Shown here: positions 1 through 6,151 of the stretch, piece by piece
Numbering within the stretch: position 1 is the stretch's first letter
Layout: each line of letters starts with the position of its first letter
Assembly (NCBI GenBank): GCA_015655565.1
Contig: JAATEU010000021.1
Span: 1 to 10,231, forward strand
Reading direction: 5' to 3'
Origin: Clostridiales bacterium
GTDB lineage: Bacteria > Bacillota > Clostridia > Lachnospirales > Lachnospiraceae
Length of the DNA: 10,231 nucleotides
Notes under the pieces: model-generated
Database searches by the model: none
What the model was told of the DNA's origin: nothing
What the model saw: only the letters and a program-made list of their open reading frames with translations
Program-made: the position numbers and the translations under genes

Positions 1-8
1 AGGATTTT

Positions 9-1676
9 ATGAAGGAAATTGCTGCAATTAAAAAGCAGTATGACGAGATTTCTTATCCTGTTTTATATAAGGTAAGACCATATGAAGAAATCATGATGCC
101 CATGTCTGACGGAGTGAAGCTTCGCACCAGGATATATCGGCCGGACACAGAAGACGATCAGCTGCCGGTAGTCATTCATCGCTGCTGTTATCCTCAAAAC
201 GAGATATTTTTAGAAATACATGGAGAAGAATTTGCAAAGAGAGGTTTTGCTTTTGTTTATCAATATTGCCGGGGCACCGGTGGCTCGGAAGGTAAATGGG
301 AGCCAAATGAGAATGAGCGCCAGGATGGGATAGATACCTTAACATGGCTTTGTGATAAAGAATGGGTAGACGCGGTAGGTTACTGGGGTTCCTCCTATTT
401 GGCATTGACGGGCTGGTCTATCATAGATATTGTTCCGGATAAAGTGAAGACCATGTATCTTACCCATTATGGTACGGATCGATTTACTTCTGCCTATAAG
501 GACGGACTTTTCCGTCATGACGTACTTACCTCTTGGGCAATGGGAAATGCAGGATTTCCTGTTACAGCGGATTACATGGAGTCTTGCAGATATCATCCCC
601 ATATTGAGGTAGATGAAAAATTGTGGGGAGGACGGCTTGACTGGTACCGTAATTGGATAACAGCCACAGAAGCAACGGATGAATACTGGCAGACCGCTTT
701 TTGGAAACTGCTAAAAGAGATACCGGAAAAAGTATCCATGCCCATATACCTTGGTGAGAGCTGGCATGATCATCATTTGGCAAGTGCCCTGAAAACTTAT
801 GATGTCTTAGCCGAAGAATCCAAAGTGCACAGTACCCTGCGTATAGGTGCATGGAACCATATGTTTATGCCGTGCCTGAAAGGACACGAATGCCATAATC
901 TTGAAAATAATGATTTTCTCACAGCTATGTATTGGTTTTATCAATTACTTGTAAAAAAGGAAATTACGGAGAAGAAGATACTTACTTATATCATTGGAGA
1001 AGACCGCTGGATGGAATGGGATTCCTTTCCTATTCCAGCAAAACATAGAAAAAGGCTTTATTTATCCGGTAACCAGTCAGTTTTAAAGCAGTATGAGCTG
1101 TCCCATAATAAGACATCCGAAAATAAACTGACCTATATGTATGATCCGGAAAATCCAGTTATATCCCTGGGTGGGGATACTCTCTTACAAAGTATAGATA
1201 AAGCCGGAAGCGTGCTGCAGCCGGAATGCGGATTCAGAGAGGATGTTTTAAGCTTTGTCAGTGAAGAATTCACGGAAGGCATGATCATTGCCGGTAAGAT
1301 AAATTGTCATCTTTATGTTTCAAGTAATGCGGAGGATACTGCATTTTCAATAAAAGTAATGGAGGTATTTCCGGATGGCAGGGCCTATAATATCCGTACC
1401 GGTATTACTACCTTAGGCTTTAGGAATAAAGCGGTTACCCGTCAGGAATATAAACCGGATTCCATAGAAGAAATTAAAATCGAGATACTGGACATAACAT
1501 GGAAGCTTCAGGCAGGCTCCAGACTCCGCCTGGATGTCAGCTCATCGGATTTCCCGGAGTATACTGCTCATAGTAATTATGCAGGGGTTTGGTCCTTGCA
1601 GGAAAAAACAAAGAAGGCAAATCAAACAATATATGTAGGAGAAAATTATCCGTCCTATATTGAATTACCCTATTGA
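9..1676 (+). CDS. CocE/NonD-family serine hydrolase (X-Pro dipeptidyl-peptidase S15-like)
   Basis: Probable cytoplasmic alpha/beta-hydrolase of 555 aa that cleaves an ester or amide; no signal peptide is visible. The fold signature is in order: an N-terminal strand region with PMSDGVKLRTRIYRP (residues 31-45), the oxyanion/RG block QYCRGTGGSEGKW (85-97), the nucleophile elbow GYWGSSYLA (124-132, probable Ser129), an acid region GESWHDHHLA (249-258, probable Asp254) and GAWNHM (280-285, probable His284). The rest (about 345-550) fits the jelly-roll C-terminal domain of the family, and the length is usual for CocE/NonD proteins. AGGA lies only 4 nt before the ATG, and the upstream side is cut by the window, so promoter and start are not fully testable. 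It converges on the LacI-type gene with a 7-bp overlap. Family assignment is solid; the substrate is unknown, and a role in feeding the divergent CoA operon is inference. Confidence 0.88.
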   Translation: MKEIAAIKKQYDEISYPVLYKVRPYEEIMMPMSDGVKLRTRIYRPDTEDDQLPVVIHRCCYPQNEIFLEIHGEEFAKRGFAFVYQYCRGTGGSEGKWEPNENERQDGIDTLTWLCDKEWVDAVGYWGSSYLALTGWSIIDIVPDKVKTMYLTHYGTDRFTSAYKDGLFRHDVLTSWAMGNAGFPVTADYMESCRYHPHIEVDEKLWGGRLDWYRNWITATEATDEYWQTAFWKLLKEIPEKVSMPIYLGESWHDHHLASALKTYDVLAEESKVHSTLRIGAWNHMFMPCLKGHECHNLENNDFLTAMYWFYQLLVKKEITEKKILTYIIGEDRWMEWDSFPIPAKHRKRLYLSGNQSVLKQYELSHNKTSENKLTYMYDPENPVISLGGDTLLQSIDKAGSVLQPECGFREDVLSFVSEEFTEGMIIAGKINCHLYVSSNAEDTAFSIKVMEVFPDGRAYNIRTGITTLGFRNKAVTRQEYKPDSIEEIKIEILDITWKLQAGSRLRLDVSSSDFPEYTAHSNYAGVWSLQEKTKKANQTIYVGENYPSYIELPY

Positions 1677-2698
1677 GCGTTATCATCCAGGCTGCCGCAG
1701 GATTCTCTTTGAATATACTTGATAGGAAGCACCGTAGAATATGGGGCATTTGTAACATTGCTGATTAAATTGGTTATTGTGCGGAGACATTGAATGGCCA
1801 TTTCCTCCATGGGAAGATTAATGACGGAAAGGGAGGTGCTGGCGTATTCCTCCTGCTCTCTATCGCCGTTTCCAATGCTGATAAGCTCTAAATCCTCAGG
1901 AAGCTTTATTCCGTTTTTATGGAAGGCTCGCAGAGCTCCGATGGCAATAGCATCTGAGGCACAGAAAACGCAATCCATCAAAGGGCTTAGGCTGGATATC
2001 AACTCGAGGGCACCGTTATAGCCTCCGGACATGGAGTTGGATACCTTGTCTAACAGGGCAATAGTAAGCCCCAGTTCCTTACAGGTGGAAATAAAGCTAT
2101 TAATACGCACTTCCATTCCCGGAAACATGGAAGCGGAAGTGATGACTGCAGCCCTTTTATGACCTCTTCCAGTAAATATTTTGGCCGGTAAGGCGCCCAT
2201 TTCCTCATCATCTACGTTGACAGTGCAGTAACGCTCGGATGTACGGTTATATAAAACTATTGGAAAATGAAATATATTTTTTTCAAGGTAATCGGTATCT
2301 GCTTTTGATGCATTACAGATAATTGCGGCATTATACATGTTATTCCGCAGTGAGGTGACATCACATAAGGTATCATTGGAATAGGGCTGGATAACGATTT
2401 CATATTCCTTTTTGGATTCCATAAGCTCCTTTTGGAGTCCCCGCAGAAATCGAACCATCATATGTGCACGAAAGTCTGTTGCCCAGAATACGGCAATCAC
2501 AAGGGGAAGATTTTTCGATTGTCCCCTCAGCCTTCTGGCAATTATATTTGGCTGATAACCCAGGACTTTTGCTGCCTCCCAGACCTTCTCCTGTGTTCGT
2601 GCAGGAATGTTGCGTTCTTCTGCCTTACCTCGAAGGACAATGGAAACGGTACTGGGGGATAGTCCTATATAAGCAGCAAGTTCTTTAATGCTTGCCAT
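1670..2698 (-). CDS. LacI-family transcriptional repressor
   Basis: DNA-binding repressor of 342 aa, probably controlling the divergent CoA-metabolism operon. The N-terminal helix-turn-helix is clear (MASIKELAAYIGLSPSTVS, residues 1-19), followed by the hinge helix PNIIARRLRGQ (50-60) that inserts into the minor groove in LacI/PurR proteins. The remainder is a periplasmic-binding-protein-like effector domain, with segments such as FCASDAIAIGALRAFHKNG and the C-terminal SLSVINLPMEEMA typical of the family. The frame is open 27 codons further upstream, but the start at 2698 is chosen because the HTH begins directly there and AGGAGG (2705-2710) sits 6 nt before it. A minus-strand promoter lies at 2751-2779. 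The effector is not predictable; an acyl or sugar-like ligand related to the pathway is a guess. The gene overlaps the end of the convergent hydrolase gene by 7 bp, so no terminator separates them. Confidence 0.92.
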   Translation of the reverse strand: MASIKELAAYIGLSPSTVSIVLRGKAEERNIPARTQEKVWEAAKVLGYQPNIIARRLRGQSKNLPLVIAVFWATDFRAHMMVRFLRGLQKELMESKKEYEIVIQPYSNDTLCDVTSLRNNMYNAAIICNASKADTDYLEKNIFHFPIVLYNRTSERYCTVNVDDEEMGALPAKIFTGRGHKRAAVITSASMFPGMEVRINSFISTCKELGLTIALLDKVSNSMSGGYNGALELISSLSPLMDCVFCASDAIAIGALRAFHKNGIKLPEDLELISIGNGDREQEEYASTSLSVINLPMEEMAIQCLRTITNLISNVTNAPYSTVLPIKYIQRESCGSLDDNAQ

Positions 2699-2704
2699 TT
2701 TATA

Positions 2705-2710
2705 CCTCCT
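2705..2710 (-). promoter_or_regulatory. Ribosome binding site deciding the LacI-family start
   Basis: AGGAGG on the minus strand, 6 nt before the ATG at 2698. It supports that start over the upstream in-frame ATG at 2779, whose extra 27 residues overlap the gene's own promoter. Confidence 0.8.
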
Positions 2711-2750
2711 GTTTAAGGTTATTATAGTTAAAATAGCCTTATCATAACTA

Positions 2751-2779
2751 ATTATAATGTAAAAATATTGATAAATCAA
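2751..2779 (-). promoter_or_regulatory. Sigma-A type promoter of the LacI-family gene
   Basis: On the minus strand TTGATT (2774-2779) and a perfect TATAAT (2751-2756) are 17 nt apart. Transcription would begin near 2744, giving a leader of about 45 nt. Just downstream is an imperfect dyad with arms TAGTTA (2725-2730) and TAACTA (2745-2750) spanning the predicted start, a possible autoregulatory site but unlike the operator at 2880-2905. Confidence 0.65.
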
Positions 2780-2854
2780 GTAAGCTTTTACGGATTGGGG
2801 GAGGGAACCTGTTTAACTGAATTGCCGGAGCGAAATTTATAATAGAAAAGGTCG

Positions 2855-2883
2855 TTGACAAAATGAAGGAAAGGTAGTAAGAT
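2855..2883 (+). promoter_or_regulatory. Promoter of the AtuA/CoA-transferase/thiolase operon
   Basis: TTGACA (2855-2860) and TAAGAT (2878-2883) are 17 nt apart. The -35 is a perfect match and the -10 matches 4 of 6 positions. Transcription would begin near 2890, inside the palindrome at 2880-2905, so a bound repressor would block polymerase. The leader to the chosen start at 3126 is about 235 nt. Confidence 0.65.
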
Positions 2884-2905
2884 AAGTACAACGTTGTACT
2901 TATCT
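2880..2905. promoter_or_regulatory. Probable LacI-family operator (26-bp perfect palindrome)
   Basis: The left arm AGATAAGTACAAC is followed without spacer by its exact reverse complement, 13 + 13 bp, with a central CG at 2892-2893. LacI-family operators are characteristically palindromes centred on CG with an AAC/GTT-like core, as here. It overlaps the -10 box and transcription start of the operon promoter, the usual position for repression, and lies 181 bp from the divergent LacI-type gene start. That this protein binds here is inference from position and symmetry. Confidence 0.75.
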
Positions 2906-2927
2906 ATAAATAAAGCGTGAAATAGAA

Positions 2928-2980
2928 AAGGAAAAATTTAATAAGTTATGAAGAAATGAAGGAAAAATTTCATAAATTAT
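2928..2980 (+). repeat. Imperfect 22-bp direct repeat in the operon leader
   Basis: AAGGAAAAATTT occurs at 2928-2939 and again at 2959-2970, and the similarity continues for about 22 positions (20 of 22 identical) with a 31-bp period. The second copy forms the beginning of the mini-ORF at 2956-3033. An 11-bp word AATAGAAAAGG is also repeated at 2841-2851 and 2921-2931, so this leader appears to contain small internal duplications. Confidence 0.5.
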
Positions 2981-3033
2981 TTGTGCCGGAAGGTGAAGCC
3001 GCCCCGGTATGTCAGAAGGTTGAAAGAAAATAA
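2956..3033 (+). CDS. Possible 25-codon mini-ORF in the operon leader
   Basis: An ATG at 2956 opens a 25-codon frame starting MKEKFHKLF and ending QKVERK before a TAA. Its 3' half (codons GAA GGT GAA GCC GCC CCG GTA) looks more like coding sequence than the AT-rich surroundings. No well-placed ribosome site is present: AAGGA at 2928-2932 is about 23 nt away. It may be a leader peptide, the stump of a lost gene, or chance. I do not recognise the peptide. Confidence 0.2.
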   Translation: MKEKFHKLFVPEGEAAPVCQKVERK

Positions 3034-3087
3034 GAATTAAAGAAAGGATGCCACAATTAATTCTTTCAACCTATTTATTTGTGGCAG

Positions 3088-3109
3088 TATCGCAAGCAGG
3101 CTTGCGATA
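3088..3109 (+). promoter_or_regulatory. Perfect inverted repeat / hairpin before the AtuA gene
   Basis: TATCGCAAGC (3088-3097) and GCTTGCGATA (3100-3109) are exact reverse complements around AG. As RNA this gives a 9-bp stem with a CAGG loop, ending 16 nt before the chosen ATG at 3126. No run of T follows, so it is not a standard terminator. As DNA it could be a second protein-binding site. Its position favours the later start over the ATG at 3048. Confidence 0.6.
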
Positions 3110-3125
3110 TGCAATGGGTGTAAAC

Positions 3126-4496
3126 ATGGATAAAGTAATTATAGGTGGAGGCCAGGGGTTTTGGGGTGACAGCAATGATGCGGCTATCCATATGGTAAGA
3201 AACAGCAATATCAATTATGTGGCATGTGATTATCTTGCAGAATTGACCCTATCCATCATGGAGAGACAAAAATTAAAAAATCCTCAGACAGGATATGCGA
3301 AGGATTTTGTCGGGCTAATGAAAGAAATCGGAAAGATAGCTTACGAAAAGAATATTAGAATCATTACCAATGCAGGCGGTATGAATATTACCAGTGCAGT
3401 GGAGGATGTCAGCAAAACGCTAAAGAAACAGGGAGTTTCAGAAGGTTATAAGATTGGATATGTCCTTGGGGATGATATTACGGAAAATATCCCGAAGATG
3501 TTTGAGGAAGGCTTTGATTTTAAAAATATGGATGACATAGGGGATTTTTCAGAGATTAAGAATAAAATTCTCAATGCCAATGTTTATTACGGTCATGAAC
3601 CCATTGTGGAGTGTCTGGAACAGGGAGCAAATACCATTGTTACGGGAAGGGTAGCAGACTCTGCATTATTCCTGGCACCTATCCTTCATGAACTGAAGTG
3701 GAAAGAGGACGATTACAATAACCTTGCCAGAGGAATTATGGCAGGACATCTTCTGGAATGCGGTGGTCAGGGTGCCGGCGGCAATTATCAATATGATTGG
3801 AGAAGAGTTCCCCGCATGGATGAATTGGGGTTCCCTATCGCTGAAATAACCAATGATGATTTGTATATCACAAAAGCTCCGGATTGCGGCGGCATCATTT
3901 GCGAACAGTCCTGCAAGGAACAATTCCTCTATGAGGTACACGATCCGGCGAATTACATAACTCCGGATGTAAATGTGGATATTAGCCAGGCAACAATCGC
4001 CCAGGCAGGAGATAATCGTGTTAAAGTAGATAATATTAAAGGAAACCCCCGCCCTGACAGGCTGAAATGCAATATCGGCTATCATGCTGGCTACAAAGTG
4101 GCAACCTACTTAAGCTTTGCATGGCCGGATGCTTATGAAAAAGCCCAATATGCTGCAGATATCCTTATGAAGAAGATGAAGAGAAAAGGATTAAAGGCAG
4201 AAGAAATACATATCAGCTATGTTGGACTGAACGCACTTCATTTGGGAGCAGCTGATATGAATCCGGAATTAGTAAAGAACATGAATGAAGTAGTTTTAAG
4301 AATTGCCATTCGTACCTTGACGAAAGATGAAGCATATAAGATTATTCCGGAAATTTCACCGCTTCAGTTAAACGGACCTCCGGGAGCCAGTTTTTTCGGC
4401 GGACGTGCCAAGGTCCAGGAAGTAATCGGTTTATGGCCCACATTAATTCCCAGAGATGCAGTGAAATTAACCAGTCACATTTTGGAGGTGAAATAA
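3126..4496 (+). CDS. AtuA-family protein (DUF1446, acyclic terpene utilisation-like)
   Basis: Cytoplasmic protein of 456 aa matching the AtuA/DUF1446 domain over its full length. Visible blocks are DKVIIGGGQGFWGDS (residues 2-16), CDYLAELT (34-41), the NAGG block (82-85), TGRVADSALFLAP (173-185), GHLLECGGQGAGGNY (207-221) and the C-terminal PPGASFFGGRAKVQE. AtuA of Pseudomonas is needed for acyclic terpene (citronellol/geraniol) breakdown and was proposed to act on a branched 3-hydroxyglutaryl-type CoA ester; the exact chemistry of the family is not settled to my knowledge. The frame is open from an ATG at 3048, but the 26 extra residues show no family similarity, that ATG has AGG directly abutting it, and they contain the hairpin. 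The ATG at 3126 has only a weak GGGTG 5 nt upstream; ATG 3114 is also possible. The next gene starts 1 nt after the stop, so the two are surely co-translated. Confidence 0.85.
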   Translation: MDKVIIGGGQGFWGDSNDAAIHMVRNSNINYVACDYLAELTLSIMERQKLKNPQTGYAKDFVGLMKEIGKIAYEKNIRIITNAGGMNITSAVEDVSKTLKKQGVSEGYKIGYVLGDDITENIPKMFEEGFDFKNMDDIGDFSEIKNKILNANVYYGHEPIVECLEQGANTIVTGRVADSALFLAPILHELKWKEDDYNNLARGIMAGHLLECGGQGAGGNYQYDWRRVPRMDELGFPIAEITNDDLYITKAPDCGGIICEQSCKEQFLYEVHDPANYITPDVNVDISQATIAQAGDNRVKVDNIKGNPRPDRLKCNIGYHAGYKVATYLSFAWPDAYEKAQYAADILMKKMKRKGLKAEEIHISYVGLNALHLGAADMNPELVKNMNEVVLRIAIRTLTKDEAYKIIPEISPLQLNGPPGASFFGGRAKVQEVIGLWPTLIPRDAVKLTSHILEVK

Positions 4497-4497
4497 T

Positions 4498-4818
4498 ATG
4501 GCAGAAGTATATTTAAAAGATATAGCCCACGGACGTTCCGGGGATAAAGGAGATACCAGCAACGTATGTGTATTTGCCAGAGAGCCCAGGTATTATGACG
4601 CAATTGCCAGAGAAGTGACCGTGGAGCATGTAAGGGAGCATTTTGGAGATATGGTAAAAGGAGAGATCATCCGCTATGATGTTCCTTCATTAAATGGTTT
4701 TAACTTTGTTATGAAGCATGCTTTAGGGGGTGGGGCTACTCATTCACTTCGATTGGATAGTTTAGGCAAATCCATTGGCTCAGCTTTCATGAGAATGAAG
4801 GTAAAAGTAGATGGCTAA
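4498..4818 (+). CDS. Small AtuA-associated protein (AtuA C-terminal ferredoxin-fold-like domain)
   Basis: A 106-aa protein opening with IAHGRSGDKGDTSNV (residues 9-23), the hallmark of the small domain that in many AtuA proteins is fused behind DUF1446 and elsewhere is a separate gene. The Arg13/Asp16/Lys17/Asp19/Asn22 cluster is the conserved part and may bind ligand or face the active site of the large subunit (inference). GGAGGTG (4484-4490) sits 7 nt before the ATG and overlaps the end of the AtuA gene; the intergenic gap is a single base, which suggests fixed stoichiometry of a two-subunit enzyme. No signal peptide or membrane segment. Family is clear; biochemical function is not established. 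Confidence 0.82.
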   Translation: MAEVYLKDIAHGRSGDKGDTSNVCVFAREPRYYDAIAREVTVEHVREHFGDMVKGEIIRYDVPSLNGFNFVMKHALGGGATHSLRLDSLGKSIGSAFMRMKVKVDG

Positions 4819-4836
4819 TACGAAGGAGGAAAATTA

Positions 4837-6048
4837 ATGTTTACAAGCCCTGAGATAAGAGGAGCCTTAGAGGATATTACTATCCTTGATCTAACCAGAG
4901 TTTTAGCGGGTCCTTACTGCGGAATGTTGCTTTCTGATATGGGTGCTAAAACCATTAAGATAGAAATACCTGGAAAAGGAGATGATTCCAGAAGCTATGG
5001 ACCCTTTAAAAATGGGGAAAGTATCTATTATGCAAATTTGAACCGAAATAAGAAGGGCATTACCCTTGATTTAAAAAAACCTGAAGGTAAGAAAATTTTA
5101 TTGGAATTAGTAAAGAAAGCAGATGTTTTGATTGAAAATTACCGTCCTGGCGTTATGGATAAACTGGGACTAGGTTATGATGTTTTAAAAGAAGTAAATG
5201 AACAGCTTATTTATGCAGCCGTATCCGGATTCGGATGTTACGGTCCCTATTCTCAAAAACCCGGGTATGATATTATTGCTCAGGCTATGGGAGGACTCAT
5301 GAGTGTTACCGGACAACCAAATGATCCTCCAACCAGAGCAGGCAATGCTATGGGTGATATTCTGGGCGGTATGAACCTGACTATTGGAATTCTGGCTGCA
5401 TTAAATGCAAGACACATTACCAAAAAGGGACAGAGGGTGGATGTATCCCTCGTTGATTCCGTAGTTGCCAGTATGGAGACTGCACCCCAGAGATATTTTA
5501 TGGATGGTCATCTGCCAAAGAGAATGGGAAATCGTTATGCTGCCATTGCGCCCTATGACTGCTATGCATGCAAGGACGGCCATTTTGTACTGGGCTGCGG
5601 TAATCAGAAGCTCTTTGAAAAGTTCTGCAATGATGTTATAAAGATGCCGGAATTAATTATCGATGAACGTTTTCAGGATGTACCTCTGCGAGTAAAGTTC
5701 AGCGACGACTTTCAAGTTATCGTGGAAGGATGGGCTAAGGATTATACCGTACAGGAACTGGTTGGATGGCTTGATAAAGAAGGTTTGCCTGTTGCACCAA
5801 TTTATACCATTAAGGATATCGTAGAAGATGAACACATTGCCAATGCAAGGGAAATGTTTATACCCTTTTCTCATCCGATAATCGGAAAAATAAAGGTGAA
5901 CGGATGCCCCATTAAGCTTATGGATACCAAAACTACCTTAAGATATCCTGCGCCAATTTTAGGACAGCACAATAAAGAGATAATGACGGAATTTTTGTAT
6001 TATACGGAAGAAGAGTATAATAAATTAGTAGAAAAACAGGTATTTTAA
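4837..6048 (+). CDS. CaiB/BaiF-family (type III) CoA-transferase
   Basis: A 403-aa cytoplasmic CoA-transferase, probably moving CoA from a donor acyl-CoA onto the carboxylic acid of this pathway. The family signature is complete: ITILDLTRVLAGPYCGMLLSDMGA (begins near residue 14) with the CoA-binding region, IKIEIPGKGDDSR, NRNKKGITLDLK (69-80), ENYRPGVMDKLG (100-111), GYDIIAQAMGGLM (143-155) and GNAMGDILGG (169-178). Asp174 aligns with the catalytic Asp that forms the aspartyl-acyl intermediates in formyl-CoA transferase. Length is normal. AAGGAGG (4823-4829) lies 7 nt before the ATG, 18 nt after the previous stop, so it belongs to the same transcript. The acid substrate and CoA donor cannot be deduced from sequence. 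Confidence 0.92.
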   Translation: MFTSPEIRGALEDITILDLTRVLAGPYCGMLLSDMGAKTIKIEIPGKGDDSRSYGPFKNGESIYYANLNRNKKGITLDLKKPEGKKILLELVKKADVLIENYRPGVMDKLGLGYDVLKEVNEQLIYAAVSGFGCYGPYSQKPGYDIIAQAMGGLMSVTGQPNDPPTRAGNAMGDILGGMNLTIGILAALNARHITKKGQRVDVSLVDSVVASMETAPQRYFMDGHLPKRMGNRYAAIAPYDCYACKDGHFVLGCGNQKLFEKFCNDVIKMPELIIDERFQDVPLRVKFSDDFQVIVEGWAKDYTVQELVGWLDKEGLPVAPIYTIKDIVEDEHIANAREMFIPFSHPIIGKIKVNGCPIKLMDTKTTLRYPAPILGQHNKEIMTEFLYYTEEEYNKLVEKQVF

Positions 6049-6060
6049 TAAAATATTTTT

Positions 6061-6097
6061 ATATTTCTACCATATTTCTGGGGACAGACTGAAATAT
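6061..6097 (+). repeat. Short tandem and inverted ATATTTC repeats before the thiolase
   Basis: ATATTTCT occurs at 6061-6068 and 6072-6079 with an 11-bp period, and the reverse complement GAAATAT is at 6091-6097. One helical turn spacing plus the inverted copy could make a regulator site or a weak hairpin in the 103-nt gap between the CoA-transferase and the thiolase. The gap has no convincing promoter and no G+C-rich terminator. The sequence is AT-rich, so chance is possible. Confidence 0.3.
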
Positions 6098-6151
6098 TCC
6101 CTTTATTTTAGGATGATTTAACCGGAGTGAAAGAAAGGAGTGCGAGCTACC

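Noticed and set aside
172..852. Open minus-strand frames inside the hydrolase gene
   Set aside because: They lie opposite a well-supported gene, lack ribosome sites and show no recognisable protein features.
1794..2688. Plus-strand frames opposite the LacI-family gene
   Set aside because: Complement of a gene with clear HTH and effector-domain motifs; no family similarity of their own.
2699..2779. 27-codon N-terminal extension of the LacI-family protein
   Set aside because: It would run through the gene's own TATAAT and ribosome site, and LacI proteins start directly at the HTH.
3666..4085. 139-codon minus-strand frame inside the AtuA gene
   Set aside because: Antisense to conserved AtuA blocks, with no ribosome site or family motif.
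6140..6151. GTG start giving four more residues on the thiolase
   Set aside because: The GTG overlaps the AAGGAG ribosome site itself; the ATG at 6152 is correctly spaced and matches the family start.
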